Source of the DNA: Aselliscus stoliczkanus
Lineage: Eukaryota; Chordata; Mammalia; Chiroptera; Hipposideridae
Assembly: GCA_033961575.1 (NCBI GenBank)
Contig: CM066728.1
Coordinates: 178,241,678-178,305,677, forward strand
Length of the DNA: 64,000 nt
Direction: 5' to 3'
A program made the translations under genes and the position numbers. Positions 45,955 to 56,900 of this stretch are shown here, in pieces. Every line of letters begins with the position of its first letter. Positions within the stretch are counted from its first letter, which is position 1. The notes under the pieces were generated by a model. The model was not told the origin of the DNA. It did not search any database and worked only from the letters and a program-made list of their open reading frames with translations.

Positions 45955-46860
45955 GTGCACGCATCCTTTATATTTGGAAGTCAGTTTTGCTGGACATGAA
46001 ATCCTTGGCTCATATTTTCTGTCCTGGAGTATTTAAATATGTTACTCCATTTTTTTCTGGTGTGATGTGTTTCTCTTGAAAACAGTCTCATGATAATCTA
46101 ATTTTCTTTCCCATATACGTCACTGGCTATTTTTGTTTCGATGCCAAATGGATTTTTAACTTAAAGTCCAGTAATTTTACAAGAATATATCTTGGTTATG
46201 AAGTTTGATATTCTCCAATATAGGGTATGTACTTTTAATAGAAAGCTTCGATATTTTCCCTTAATTTAAGGAACTTTTTTTTTCTTTTTTTTTTAAACCT
46301 ATATGTTTAGTATTTTTTCTGTTCTCTGGTGGTTTTCTTCAGGGACTCATCTGCATTTTGGATTTTCTTTGCCTACCAATATTTGTCACTTTCACTCAAA
46401 TCCTATTTCTTTCTTTCTTCCGTGTTCATTTTTAAAATTTCCTGCTTTTCACCTTCCATTTATATTAAGGCATTTATCTCTCTTGATCATGTTTCTGTTA
46501 CTTTTACTTTATTTTCATTTCTTTTCTGATGCAATTTCATCTGAGTTTTCTAATTCTGATTTATGTTAACCTTTGTATATTGTATCATTTTCTTAATATG
46601 CTTTAGCCTATTAAATAGATAGCCTTGTTAGTTAAATAGAGTGTTACAATTTTGAACTATTGTATGGATATGTCTTTTAGGCATATTTTATTTCTCTGTA
46701 GGGTGTCATTCAGTTCCTTTGTCATTAATTTTTTTCAGTAACTTTGCATGGGACTTGACCTCAATATTTTTATGTTACTCATTTTTATGTGAAATTTGTT
46801 TCCCTGAATTTTTAGAAGGAGCATCAGCGTAGTTTTCCTAACTTCACAGAGCTCCATTGC
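45536..46860 (-). mobile_element. Further L1 (5' part) or HAL1-like sequence, antisense
   Basis: 'ATGAAATCCTTGGCTCATAT', 'TTACTCCATTTTTTTCTGG' and 'TTTTCTGTTCTCTGGTGG' resemble the antisense 5'/ORF1 side of old L1 or HAL1. It may be the upstream part of the L1 at 41405. Frames of 66-88 codons here are decayed. Confidence 0.5.
45900..45953. repeat. (GT)n microsatellite
   Basis: About 25 GT units with one TTT interruption. Cys/Val frames in it are artefacts. Confidence 0.97.
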
Positions 46861-46889
46861 TTTTTTAAATTTTTTTTAAATGAGCTATT

Positions 46890-47580
46890 GAAAATATGGC
46901 AAATGTACAAGTGAAAGAGTGAAAGACAGGATTAGGGACCCTGATTTTGGAGTTATTTATATGGAGATATTGGCTGAAATGCTTAGGATGGATGAGACCT
47001 CCAAGAAACAAGTGAAGAAAAGGAGTAACGGTCCAGAAACAGGAATTGCTGAAAGTCTGCACTTTGGTTACAAAAAGAGAAAAAAAGTCTTGAGAAAGGA
47101 AGAAGGTAGTCTTACAGTTAAGAAGAGAAATGGGATGATGTCTTGGAAGTTAAGAGAAGTTTTGACTAAGGGAGATAGCAATAGTATATATAAAGACAGA
47201 AAACAGCTTAGTAAAATTAGGACTGAGTAAAATCACTGCTATCATTATTTAATGGAGGTGAGAGTAGCAGATATGAAATACTCACTTGACAAGCTTAGGG
47301 TGGAGAGAACAAAGGAGTTAATGTGAATAGTAGAGTTACGTCTTTTATTCCAACATAATTGAAATCTGATAATGTTTGAGAGCCAAGAGGAAAAAAGTTG
47401 TGAAGACTGAAAAATTGAAGATACTAAAGAAAGAAGATAAATGAGAAACAGATGAAGCATGAGGACATTAAGAGGGGATTTTCTTTTTCCTCTGAAAAAG
47501 GTGGAAAAGAAGAAAAAATACATAAAGGATAGGCTTGCAATAAAGAAGGCCAATAAGTATATTGAAAGATGCTTAATCAA
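46890..47580 (-). mobile_element. L2-like element, antisense
   Basis: 'TTGGAGTTATTTATATGGAG', 'GAAATGCTTAGGATGGATG' and purine-rich continuation match the antisense L2 style seen elsewhere. Two overlapping frames of 103 and 111 codons on opposite strands are low-complexity (Lys/Arg/Glu and Ser/Phe/Leu), not genes. Confidence 0.4.
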
Positions 47581-49089
47581 AAAAAAAATGATGGAAACTT
47601 GATTTCTGAAATGTCTTGACTCTGTACCCCTCCTCCACTTTTTTCTGTACCCTCTCTTTTCTTAATTTTTGTTTTCCTTTTCCTAATCAATTTTGATTCC
47701 ACCACCAGTAGTTTCTTTTCAGTATGCGACCCTGTCCTGGAAGGGAGTCCTGGCTTTTCAGTGTTGAATGTTGACAGGGGTCAACCTGCAGTACCCCCTT
47801 AAGACATTACTATGGGCCCCTTTACTTCCCTGATTGGCCAAACCCTTTTCAGTTTCAGCTTCTGTTCTGAAATCCACCTGAAATCTTTTACAGTGCACAT
47901 CTGTTGCATATTTTGGGATTTTTCTCTTGTGTTTCAAATATCCCATTTTTTTCTCTTTGCTAGCTCCATACAAACACTGATACCATGCCAGTTTTTACTA
48001 TTGGTGGCTTGTCATCTGCTTGTAGTTGGGGACTCATGAGGATACCTTGTCACCTACATTTCTTGTCTATGATGTCAATGTGATCCCTCCCTCCCTCCTT
48101 TCCTTATTTCCCTTTTTCCATCTAGATGCATTGTCTTTTTTAAGACCACTGTGGTTTTCACCATCTTCTAAATTCCTTTATAGTACTTTGATTTACAAAT
48201 GGATTCTAACTGAAATCAAATACAAAGAAATGCATTAAATGTGGACTATGTTTCTTGAAAAGTTTGAAAACCTCTTGCTCTGGAGTAGCATAATTCCATT
48301 AAGATATCTGCTGGTTGAGTCCCTTCTCAGGACTCCTATTCAGGTCCCACATATGAGTACATCCTGGGGAGGAGAATCTCTGAACTTGGATGGAAGGGCA
48401 GAGGATGGAGGTAAGAGATATCAGAAATAAAGCAAGGTAGACAGTTATGATACGTAGCAGTGAATTAATGCACTGTGTTCAAGAAAGAAGGCATAGTTGA
48501 AAATCCACCTGATCAGAAGAACAGACTAGCTGGCCCTTAGTTTTTGTGCAGTATGAAGGGCTGTATGCCCTGACTCTAGATCAGAGGATGGGCACCCTTG
48601 TCTCCCATTGGTGTTTTTTCCTGCTAAGAAGGTTGGTTTTATGTATAGGTTAGATAGTGGCGATAGAGTTCACAGGCACATAAGCAAGATAACTTACTGT
48701 ATTTGGGCAGGGACAGAAACTTTACCTCAACTATGTGGTAGTATATTTTTATGTTTCTCTTGCATTATTCATTGAGTTTTGGGGGAAAAGCTATTACTTA
48801 GTAATATTTTCAAAAAACATAACATTTTTTCAATATAATAGAAAAACACCTTCAAAGAGCTCCATTCTAAATCCGTCTGAATGTAATTTGCTACTTTCTA
48901 ACTTAAATTGATTGTTTCACACATTCAGATTTCTTAGTGTTTGTATATGTACTTTATTTGATACAGAAGTCTTGAAATTCATTTATTTCTGAAAATGCTG
49001 TTTACCAAGTGCCCGAGATAAAGACATGGTATATCATGGTCTTCAATCTATATATCATTTACAGAAATGGCAGATCATGGATTTTTCAA
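47581..49089. other. Unique sequence
   Basis: No nameable repeat or exon. Frames of 63-75 codons (47758-48430) have no domain. Confidence 0.45.
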
Positions 49090-49540
49090 AAAAGTGGTCA
49101 AAGTGGGAAGGGACTTTTGGTTCAGTTAGTCATCACATCTACATAAAGGAAACAACAGCTAATGAAAGAGTGAGAAGTGAGAAATGTTTTAGATGATGAA
49201 TAAAATTTTGACCAGCAGGTTATGGATGTGGGAAATGAAGACAGAACCAAGCTGACCATCCAGCAGGAGGAGCTGTCTTGAACAATGGTACCAAGGAAGA
49301 AAATATAGGGCATAGTCGGGAAATACCAAATAAACCAGTTTGGCTAGAATATATAAGTATAAAGAAGTTGTGAGAATTAGCCTAGAAAACTTATACATGT
49401 TATCAGGGGATGAATGGCAGGTAGAGGAATCTGCACTTAATTTGGTAAATAAAAGATCCATCAGAAGTTTTCAAATAATAGATTTATGTGATCAGAGCTA
49501 GAAGATGACTCTGTGTGGGGCGTTATCACAGATGAGAGAG
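49090..49540 (-). mobile_element. L2 fragment, antisense, probable
   Basis: 'CAGGTTATGGATGTGGGAAA', 'GACAGAACCAAGCTGACC' and the later 'AGATTTATGTGATCAGAGC' resemble the antisense L2 series. Diverged. Confidence 0.4.
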
Positions 49541-51499
49541 TACGAAACTAAGGAGCCCTCCATGTGACACCATTGAACTTGAGTATGACAGAGCTCATTG
49601 TTTTTGTTTATAAATTTGAATGGATGCCCTTGACTTTGTGTTATTTTCTCCCTGTGCATATGTACACATGTCTCTTTTATGTTTGTTGTATGAAAAGTAG
49701 ACTGTTTAGTGAGAAATGGTTTCTCTATATTCCTGGGCCATTTCATAATAAGCAGAGATGCCAAAATTTCCAGGATAAAGAGATCTTTGATGATATATAA
49801 CAAATTAGATTGTGAAAGGTCAGGAAAACACATTTTTTTTTCCATTGAAAATTAAAGACATGTGGGCTTTTCATTGTAAATATTTTACATGCTTTGGACT
49901 AGACTAGCTGATGATTTTAGGGACAATTTGCACTAACACATATGACTTTTTAAACTCATTACATGCTGCATATATTTTAAAAACCAGAATTGCATACCTA
50001 TAACTATGTTCTCTCAAGAGAAGATCTTTTCTGAGGATTTTTGTGATGTCAAGAACATTGAATGTATTTTAGGAAAGAATCTCAGAGAGAGAATAGAGCT
50101 CAACTTTTTTCTCTTTCCCCTCAGGTCAGCATTATGGATCTCTGAGAAATAGCTACGGGACCATCTCAGAGTCCCATGCAAAGTAGGCATTACAGGAATA
50201 TACTCTGCTTGATCAGCAGTTTTGAAATGGGAGAATTACATATTTTAGGCTTATCAGCTATGAAGCATCTGCCATTGTAAATTTAGATCATTGGAGTGCC
50301 TGCTATAAAAAGATCAATGTGATGTGGGCATTTTCTTTTTTTCAAATGTAATTTAGATCGTCAACCTACATTCCATAGACTCATGTACAAGAGCTGGAAG
50401 GGACATTAGATCTCTTCTAGGCCAGCATTCCGAGGAACATTAGTCCCATAGATGGTCTTAAATAAGAATTTTGGAGGGATGGTGCCAACCACACCCCTCA
50501 TCTTGGAGATACATATGCTTATTAACATATCAAAGGCTCTGGGATTTTCCTAGTGATAAAGCCAGTTTGATTTTTATAACCCAAACTTGCTCAAGCTTAT
50601 TTGATCATGTGTGTGAATGTCTGTGTGAATGTATGTATGTGTGTATGTATACACTCAGTAAATATTAACATCCTGTGGAACTCATGTTTAGAATATGCTT
50701 TGGGAAGCTAATTGTTCAGTCTCTTCGTTCGTTCATTCATTCATTCATTCATTCATTCATTCATTCATGGACAACTGAGTCCTAGGAAGATGTGTCCATC
50801 TTCTGGAGGTCACACAGTTCTTGTCAGAGCTGTGGACTGTATTTCCTACCTCCCATATTACCACTTCTCTTTTCAGTGATCTCATTGATCCACATGGGAT
50901 GAGCCATTAACACCATGATATCCTTTTCCTACTTCATGTAAGCGTCCCTTCACTGATAAAGTTTTCACTTAGATAGGAGGATGAAATCAGGGATGAGCAA
51001 CTCCGTCATGGTTGCAGAGCTTTTGATTGTATTCCACAGTGCCTACTGCTAAAGAGACTGGAGTCTCCATGATCTGCATTTTGGTTCTTTCCCCCCATCT
51101 GCCCCCTTCCAACTACCACCTGTACCCAGCATGAGACCACAGTTACGAAATTGGACTACCTCTTTAATTGCTGAAATTGATGATTCACACCTTGCATAGT
51201 CCATTGGGAAGCCCCAGCACTCTATGCTTTTTTTTTTTTTTTAATCCTCCTCTGCTTGTTTGTCATTTTATCACTGACATGGTACTTCGAACTAATCGTA
51301 GGCAGGAGCAAAAAAGTAAGGCAAGTTAGATTTGAAAGGGTAAGTTAGGGTCTACTCAGAAGCTATGCCCCTAAGAATATCTGTTGTGGGGAAGAAATCA
51401 AAGTTGTATGTTAAAATAGATAACTACATAAAAATAAAACCTGTCAAAATAGTTTGGGGTGGGGGGGGGAGTGAAAAGAGAGAAATAAAACTGTGAGTC
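49541..51499. other. Unique sequence with a (TTCA)n run
   Basis: No gene. (TTCA)n covers about 50725-50768. A T14 run lies near 51229-51242, and a G-run at 51463-51471. The 78-codon frame 49564-49800 and 115-codon minus-strand frame 49498-49845 overlap and have no domain. Confidence 0.45.
50725..50768. repeat. (TTCA)n microsatellite
   Basis: About 10 TTCA units, preceded by two TTCG variants. Confidence 0.95.
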
Positions 51500-51650
51500 A
51501 GAAACCCTGTTTTATTCTAAGCTATACCCTTTATGAAGTATGTACATTTTTTCAAGACACATTACCTCTCTGACTTTGGTTATCCTACCTGTAAAATGAA
51601 TGAATTGGACTGAATGTCCCCTGACTTTCTGTCTAGCTCTAACTTTCTGT
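51500..51650 (+). mobile_element. MIR-type SINE
   Basis: 'CACATTACCTCTCTGACTTT', 'GGTTATCCTACCTGTAAAAT', 'GAATTGGACTGAATGTCCC' and 'TAGCTCTAACTTTCTGTG' follow the 3' half of the MIR family in order. Confidence 0.75.
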
Positions 51651-52336
51651 GTGTTCATTAGCCATGACCTGATTGCCATGGATAATTGAGATTTGACTGC
51701 CCTTTTTCAAAGTGAAAACATCTTGATGGAATGGTCTGGAAAAATAAGGAAAAGCAGAATCTCTATGTTCTCACAGCCTTCTAAGCTACACATTTTCATA
51801 TTTAATGTTGTAAAATTAAAATCACCTTCTTGTTTATGATGGACTATTTTAAGCCATTTATTTTATAGGACTTCATCTTCTTAATTTTTGTAGTGTTCTG
51901 GCCTAGAGTGATAAATACGGTACTTGAAAGACGATTACAAAAAAAAGAAAGTAAACTGGGCTCCCACAGAGCTCTTTGAGGACCCATAATGCCAATGCAA
52001 TGAAGAATATGGGCTGTTTCCATGGGGAAGGTGTTGTAGAAAGACACAACCCTATTAGAATGTATACATAGCCATCATTCTATATCAGTTAGTGACATCT
52101 TATGCTGCATAGCCATTTTTCTCTTTGGGAAAACTATACTGACACATTAGTTAAGTAACCCTCCCTGGAGAGTAGAACAAAAACACAGGCCTTCTGGACT
52201 GTGTCAGGGTTCTAAAAACTAGGGAAGCTCATCAAACCAGTTGGCTATGGGACAAGTTTAGTTATAGCAGCTGAATGCTCAGTTCTGTAACATCAAGCAG
52301 GAGGTTCTTTATTTGTTTGTGCCTCACCCTTTTTTG
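51651..52336. other. Unique sequence
   Basis: Nothing supported. A 67-codon minus-strand frame at 51844-52047 is unsupported. Confidence 0.45.
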
Positions 52337-52676
52337 TTAAATTCATTGGGGTGCCATTGGTTAATAAAATTATATAGGTTTCAAGTGCACAATTCTGTAA
52401 TACATCATCTATATAGCACATTGTGTGTTCACCACCCAGAGTCAGTCCTCCTTCTATCACCATATATTTGACCCCCTTTACCCTCTTCTACTTCCCCCAC
52501 TCCCCGCTTACCCTCTGGTAATCACTAAATTGTTTTCTATGTCTTTGAGTTTTTGCTTGTTTGTCTTGTTCATTTGTTGCTTTCAGTTTTATATCTCAAA
52601 CATGAGTGAAGTCATATGGTTCTCGATTTTTTCTGTCTGACTTATTTCGCTTAGCATGATAATCTCAAGATCCAGA
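52337..52676 (-). mobile_element. L1 3' UTR, Laurasiatherian type
   Basis: 'AAATTCATTGGGGTGCCATT', 'CTGTAATACATCATCTATAT', 'GTGTGTTCACCACCCAGAG', 'TTATTTCGCTTAGCATGATA' are consecutive landmarks of antisense L1 3' sequence. It stops at 'CTCAAGATCCAG', where a second L1 3' end begins. The 71-codon frame 52425-52640 is a relic. Confidence 0.9.
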
Positions 52677-52689
52677 TATTTCTTTTATT

Positions 52690-52850
52690 ATTATGATGAT
52701 GATTATTATTATTAGTTACAGATGTACAAAACAATGCAATAGTTATCCTTTTTACCCCTTACAAAGTGACTCCCCCCTTCCTCCATCCAGTACCCCCCCA
52801 CCCCCATACCATACATATCTATTATAATTCCATTGGCTACATCCCCACAC
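52690..52850 (-). mobile_element. Second L1 3' UTR end, adjacent
   Basis: 'TTAGTTACAGATGTACAAAA', 'CTTACAAAGTGACTCCCCC' and 'TCCATTGGCTACATCCCC', near-identical in order to the copy at 20371, truncated after about 160 bp. An (ATT)n-like tail precedes it. It follows directly on the L1 above in the same orientation. Confidence 0.85.
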
Positions 52851-53781
52851 TATACCTTACCTTTGACCTCCTAGAGTGACTCTTATCACCTCCTTATTTA
52901 CCTTGGGAGCTTCTTATAGTGCTTTTTCAAAGCTATCCAGTCTACCACTAGGTGAGCCAGTAATGAGAGATGTGTGCTTGAAGGGAAGCGGGATCACACA
53001 CGCTGCTGAAGACCCCTTACTCCACGTCTAGTTCTCCCAGCATCTCTGAAAGCAGCTAACTAAGAGAGAGTGAGTCTCTCATGAATAGGCATTTGTTTCC
53101 ACAAAGAATGGAAAACTGGAATTGCTGGCCCACACTGTTTTGCATCAGCGGATGCTTTAAGAATGCAGTGAAAACATCTTATAAAGTGAAAACCTATCAT
53201 TTGTAAAGCTGCAAAGAGAGAGCTTTGTTTGCCCACACAGCATTTCTCAATGGAAACCCTGAGGCCATGAGTTTTTCAGGACAAGTTTCAACTCTGCTTA
53301 GTGCGCATTCATTGTGCTAAGGAGAAAAGGCCCAAAGAAGCAGGGCTACTATTGTGAATCTTGTAAAGGCTGCATGAGTTTAAGATCTCTGTCTGTCTGT
53401 CTTTGAACTAGAGCCAATTCACAATTACCTGTGATCAAAAAGAGTGTAGACAAATTAAAATGGAATCCACATAATCTCTTCTTGACTTTGAAAATGCCAC
53501 CCTCACCTTAACTTGTTTAATTATTTGTAACAAAGCAGCTTGCAAGTAGCAACAATTGTACTTTGGAGTTTTGGGATAAGTTCTAGCCAACAGGAAAAAA
53601 AATGGTTAAGTTTAGATAGTAAGAATGGGCCTGTATGTCCAATCCAAATGTAATCTTATAGACTGTATATTGCCAGGGCCATTTTTAAAAGGCGGAAATT
53701 TCACAAAGATTTGGTAATAATCACATTAAAACATTCTTGATTGACTAACAAGATTAGTTGAAGACTACATAGATTTAAGAT
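52851..53781. other. Unique block, possible conserved noncoding sequence
   Basis: No transposon or frame of note. From about 53040 to 53600 the text is repeat-free. It has words such as GTGATCAAAAAG (TCF/LEF-like) and TTAATTATTTG. Conservation cannot be tested here. Confidence 0.3.
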
Positions 53782-53962
53782 TTTTTTATTTTATTTTATT
53801 AGGAAACACTGTTTTTTTCCAGGACCCATCAGCTCCAAGTCAAGTAGTTGTTTCAATCTAGTTGTGGAGGGCACAACTCAGTGGCCCATGTGGGTATCGA
53901 ACCAGCAACCTTGGTGTTATGAGCACTGTGCTCTAACCAACTGAGCTAACCGGCTGCCCTGA
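53782..53962 (-). mobile_element. tRNA-Ile-headed SINE
   Basis: On the minus strand the head reads GGTTAGCTCAGTTGGTTAGA then a loop with CTCATAA and AGGTTGCTGGTTCGATACCC, closely like tRNA-Ile, though the anticodon position reads CAT. The body has CCACAACTAGATTGAAAC and 'CTTGGAGCTGATGGGTCCTGG', shared with the SINE at 10753, and the end is CCTAATAAAATAAAATAAA. T-rich flanks blur the target duplication. Lacking an acceptor stem, it is not a tRNA gene. Confidence 0.85.
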
Positions 53963-56900
53963 TTTTTTTTTTTTTAATGCAACTTCTTCCAACCATTTAG
54001 AAGTAGACTTTTATTTTTGTTCACTATTCTTCCGCATTTCTTCTAGTCTCAGATTCTATCTTTTATTAACCTCACATCTAATCTTTCTTATACACCTGCA
54101 GCACCACATCCATTTTAAGAGACTAGATATTTGTAAGTTACTCTTGTGATTTGAAGGTAGAATTGATCCACATATAAGAGATTATGATAGTTCTTCATTT
54201 CCCTTCATGACCTGTGAGCTGGAGGGCTCCCAATCCAGCAGTTTTACATTTATTGGCTTCATGTATATCAATTTTCCAATTTCTAGGATCTTAATGCAGA
54301 TTTAAGTTATATTAGTACTAGAATTTGCCTCTTACTCTTGCAGTAGAAGCACTTCCTTACATGCATAAAACTGAAACATAACTTCCTGGGTGGAAATCCA
54401 CAGTGAGAGGTACTATTAAATAACAATGGTATTTTGTTGTGTACTATTGTAGTGTATCCGGTACACTGCCATGTACTGAACATGGCAGTACTTTGGGCAA
54501 AAAGACACTGAAATTCTAGATGAATATGGAAGTAACATGATTTTTATAGCTAAATTCTGGAACTTGAGAAGAATATAGAATCAAAAAACTAAAATAAAGT
54601 AAAGAAAGAAATAACAGCCTGGAGACTTGAAAATAATTTAACTGGGGAAAAAAAACTATTTCCTTGAACTTTAGACCAGAAAGATTCATGAGGTTCAGAC
54701 TGTGTTTCATGTGCTGTTTTTTTTTCCCAAACATTAAGTCATCGTTGTAGATATGATGTCAACTGCATGCCTTAAGACATTACCTGGAAGGAAGGTATCT
54801 AACCTGGTACAAATTAGAAATTTATGCCATCAAATGTTAAATGCTGAGCAAGGGTGAATCTGGATTAGCCCAAATTTTGTGCTCACAACACCAAGCCTCT
54901 CATGCAGTTTCCTGCCACCAAACCACTGCTGATTTTGGTGGGCAATAGAATAAAATGATACCTGAAAGAACCCTGTCTCTAAAACATACAGGGAGTGGCT
55001 TTATATTTAGTGGTTTTAGAAAGTAGGTGTTTATTAGACTAGAGCAAGGGATTTCCAGAGTTAAAGCCCCTATTGAAGAAAGAATTTGGAGTGTTTACAT
55101 TCCTCCAAGGCCTAAAATTCTTAAATTTGAGGGAAGTGGGCAAAAGGTATTCATGTTCCCTCTTAAAGGCAAGAGATTTAAGAATGGTGATCTTACAGAT
55201 TTTTGGAAGCCAGGTCATGGAGTGAGTACATTAAAAGAAAAAATATATTGTTTTGTTTAACAAATAAGAGGCTGCAGAGCCTCTGAATTTGTATTCAAGC
55301 TTCTTGCATTTATTAAAACAGACAAAAAAAGAAACTCTGAATCTTCAATGATCAAAGCTATGTTTAATTTTACCCTTAAAAATCTATTTGAATATCGATA
55401 GGTAAAATTGTTTAATATTGTTGAATACCCCCTGTCATGGACTTCGCATGAGAGGGCTATATAGATTTGTTTTCTTTTTTTATTGTATGATTATTTATGT
55501 TTTGAAGTGAAACTCTTTTCAGCATTAAAATAAACATTATAAGAATGCTTTTGCAGTTTAAATTCACCACTGGATACCCATGAAAACATTGGTGGGTGCA
55601 AGGGGGAAAGGGGATACATTTTATTATTTTCCCTGACAGTGGTATAGAATTATTTGAAGTTTGAGGCAATCATTGATAGACATTTTCTTTTCATAATCCA
55701 CCATCAATTTCATAAAATGACTGAAGAGGAAGTATCATGAAAGCCCTTGTCAACTGCATATGTAGATACTAGAAGCTTAGGACTTGTAAAATACACAAAT
55801 TTTAGGGGCAAATTACTACCCCTCCCTTAATATGCCATTTATAGGAAGAAATAAGTTATCATCATAGTCTTTCCTCCCTTTCATTCTTAGCTGTTTACAC
55901 CTATGCCTTGTACCTTCATTTGTGTTCTCTCTTTCCCTTGCTAATTGTAAGATTTCTGGAATTCTGTAGATTTTCAGTGAGTTTTTTCAGTGATTAATTC
56001 TGTAGATTTCTCTGCGCTTTGTAAGGCACTGCATGGGAATCACTTGGAAACCTTCAGTTGTTTCCTCGGATAAAGCAGATCATCCAGGAAGAGTTTGGAT
56101 CCTGAGCACATTAGCCTGGGGGAATGGGGGCACATCTGAGAGCAGTGCTTCCTTGGATCACATGGTTGGCTAGTTTGGGGATATTCTCAAGAATGTAGGT
56201 GCCCCAGGCAATGAATCATCCTCCTGCTTTCTCTCATCTAACTCCAGTTTAGGATTCCTGTGTTTCCTGTTTTTGAGGGTAAATTTAAGGCATAGCCAAG
56301 TAGTTTCTTGACCTTGTCTTTAAAAAGCAAAGGGTATGAATAAAAAAGGATGTCCTTGTCTCAGAACTCAGAGTCCCTGGGACAAACATCCATGATAATA
56401 ATAACAATCAAACACACATCTGAAATTTATCCTGAACAATCTTTTTGTCCCCCGCCTTTACTAAAAACAGAGCCGAGTCTTAAGCACTGAGAACCCCGGG
56501 TCGAATTCTTAGCTGTTGGCATCGTGGTACCACTCTTGCAATTGTACAGTACCCACAGCTCTCTGACATCTACCTGGGAGTGATTTATAGTTACACTCCT
56601 GCTGCCGCTTGCCCCTGCCCATAAAACCAAACAGCAGAGAGAATGACAGACTGATACCATATTTTCTTTCATTAGCAGTATCACCTTTCACTGCTCTGTG
56701 CAAATTAATGTGTTTTGTGAAAGGAGTAGAGTGATCTAGAAGAGAGAAGTAGTAACAAGGGAGGAGGTTAAGGGGCTCCCCACGCCCAGCCACTCAAGGC
56801 AGACAATGAGCCCTGGCTTCCAGATGCCTTTTCTTTATTCATTAATGCTTTACTTTCCTCTCTCCCTAAAGACTACTTTCAGTTACTCAGTTTTCCTTGA

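Noticed and set aside
53782..53962. tRNA-Ile gene
   Set aside because: No closing acceptor stem, followed by a SINE body and A-rich tail; it is a SINE head.
54981..55260. Possible exon (77-codon frame)
   Set aside because: No similarity I recognise and no supporting splice signals or neighbouring exons.
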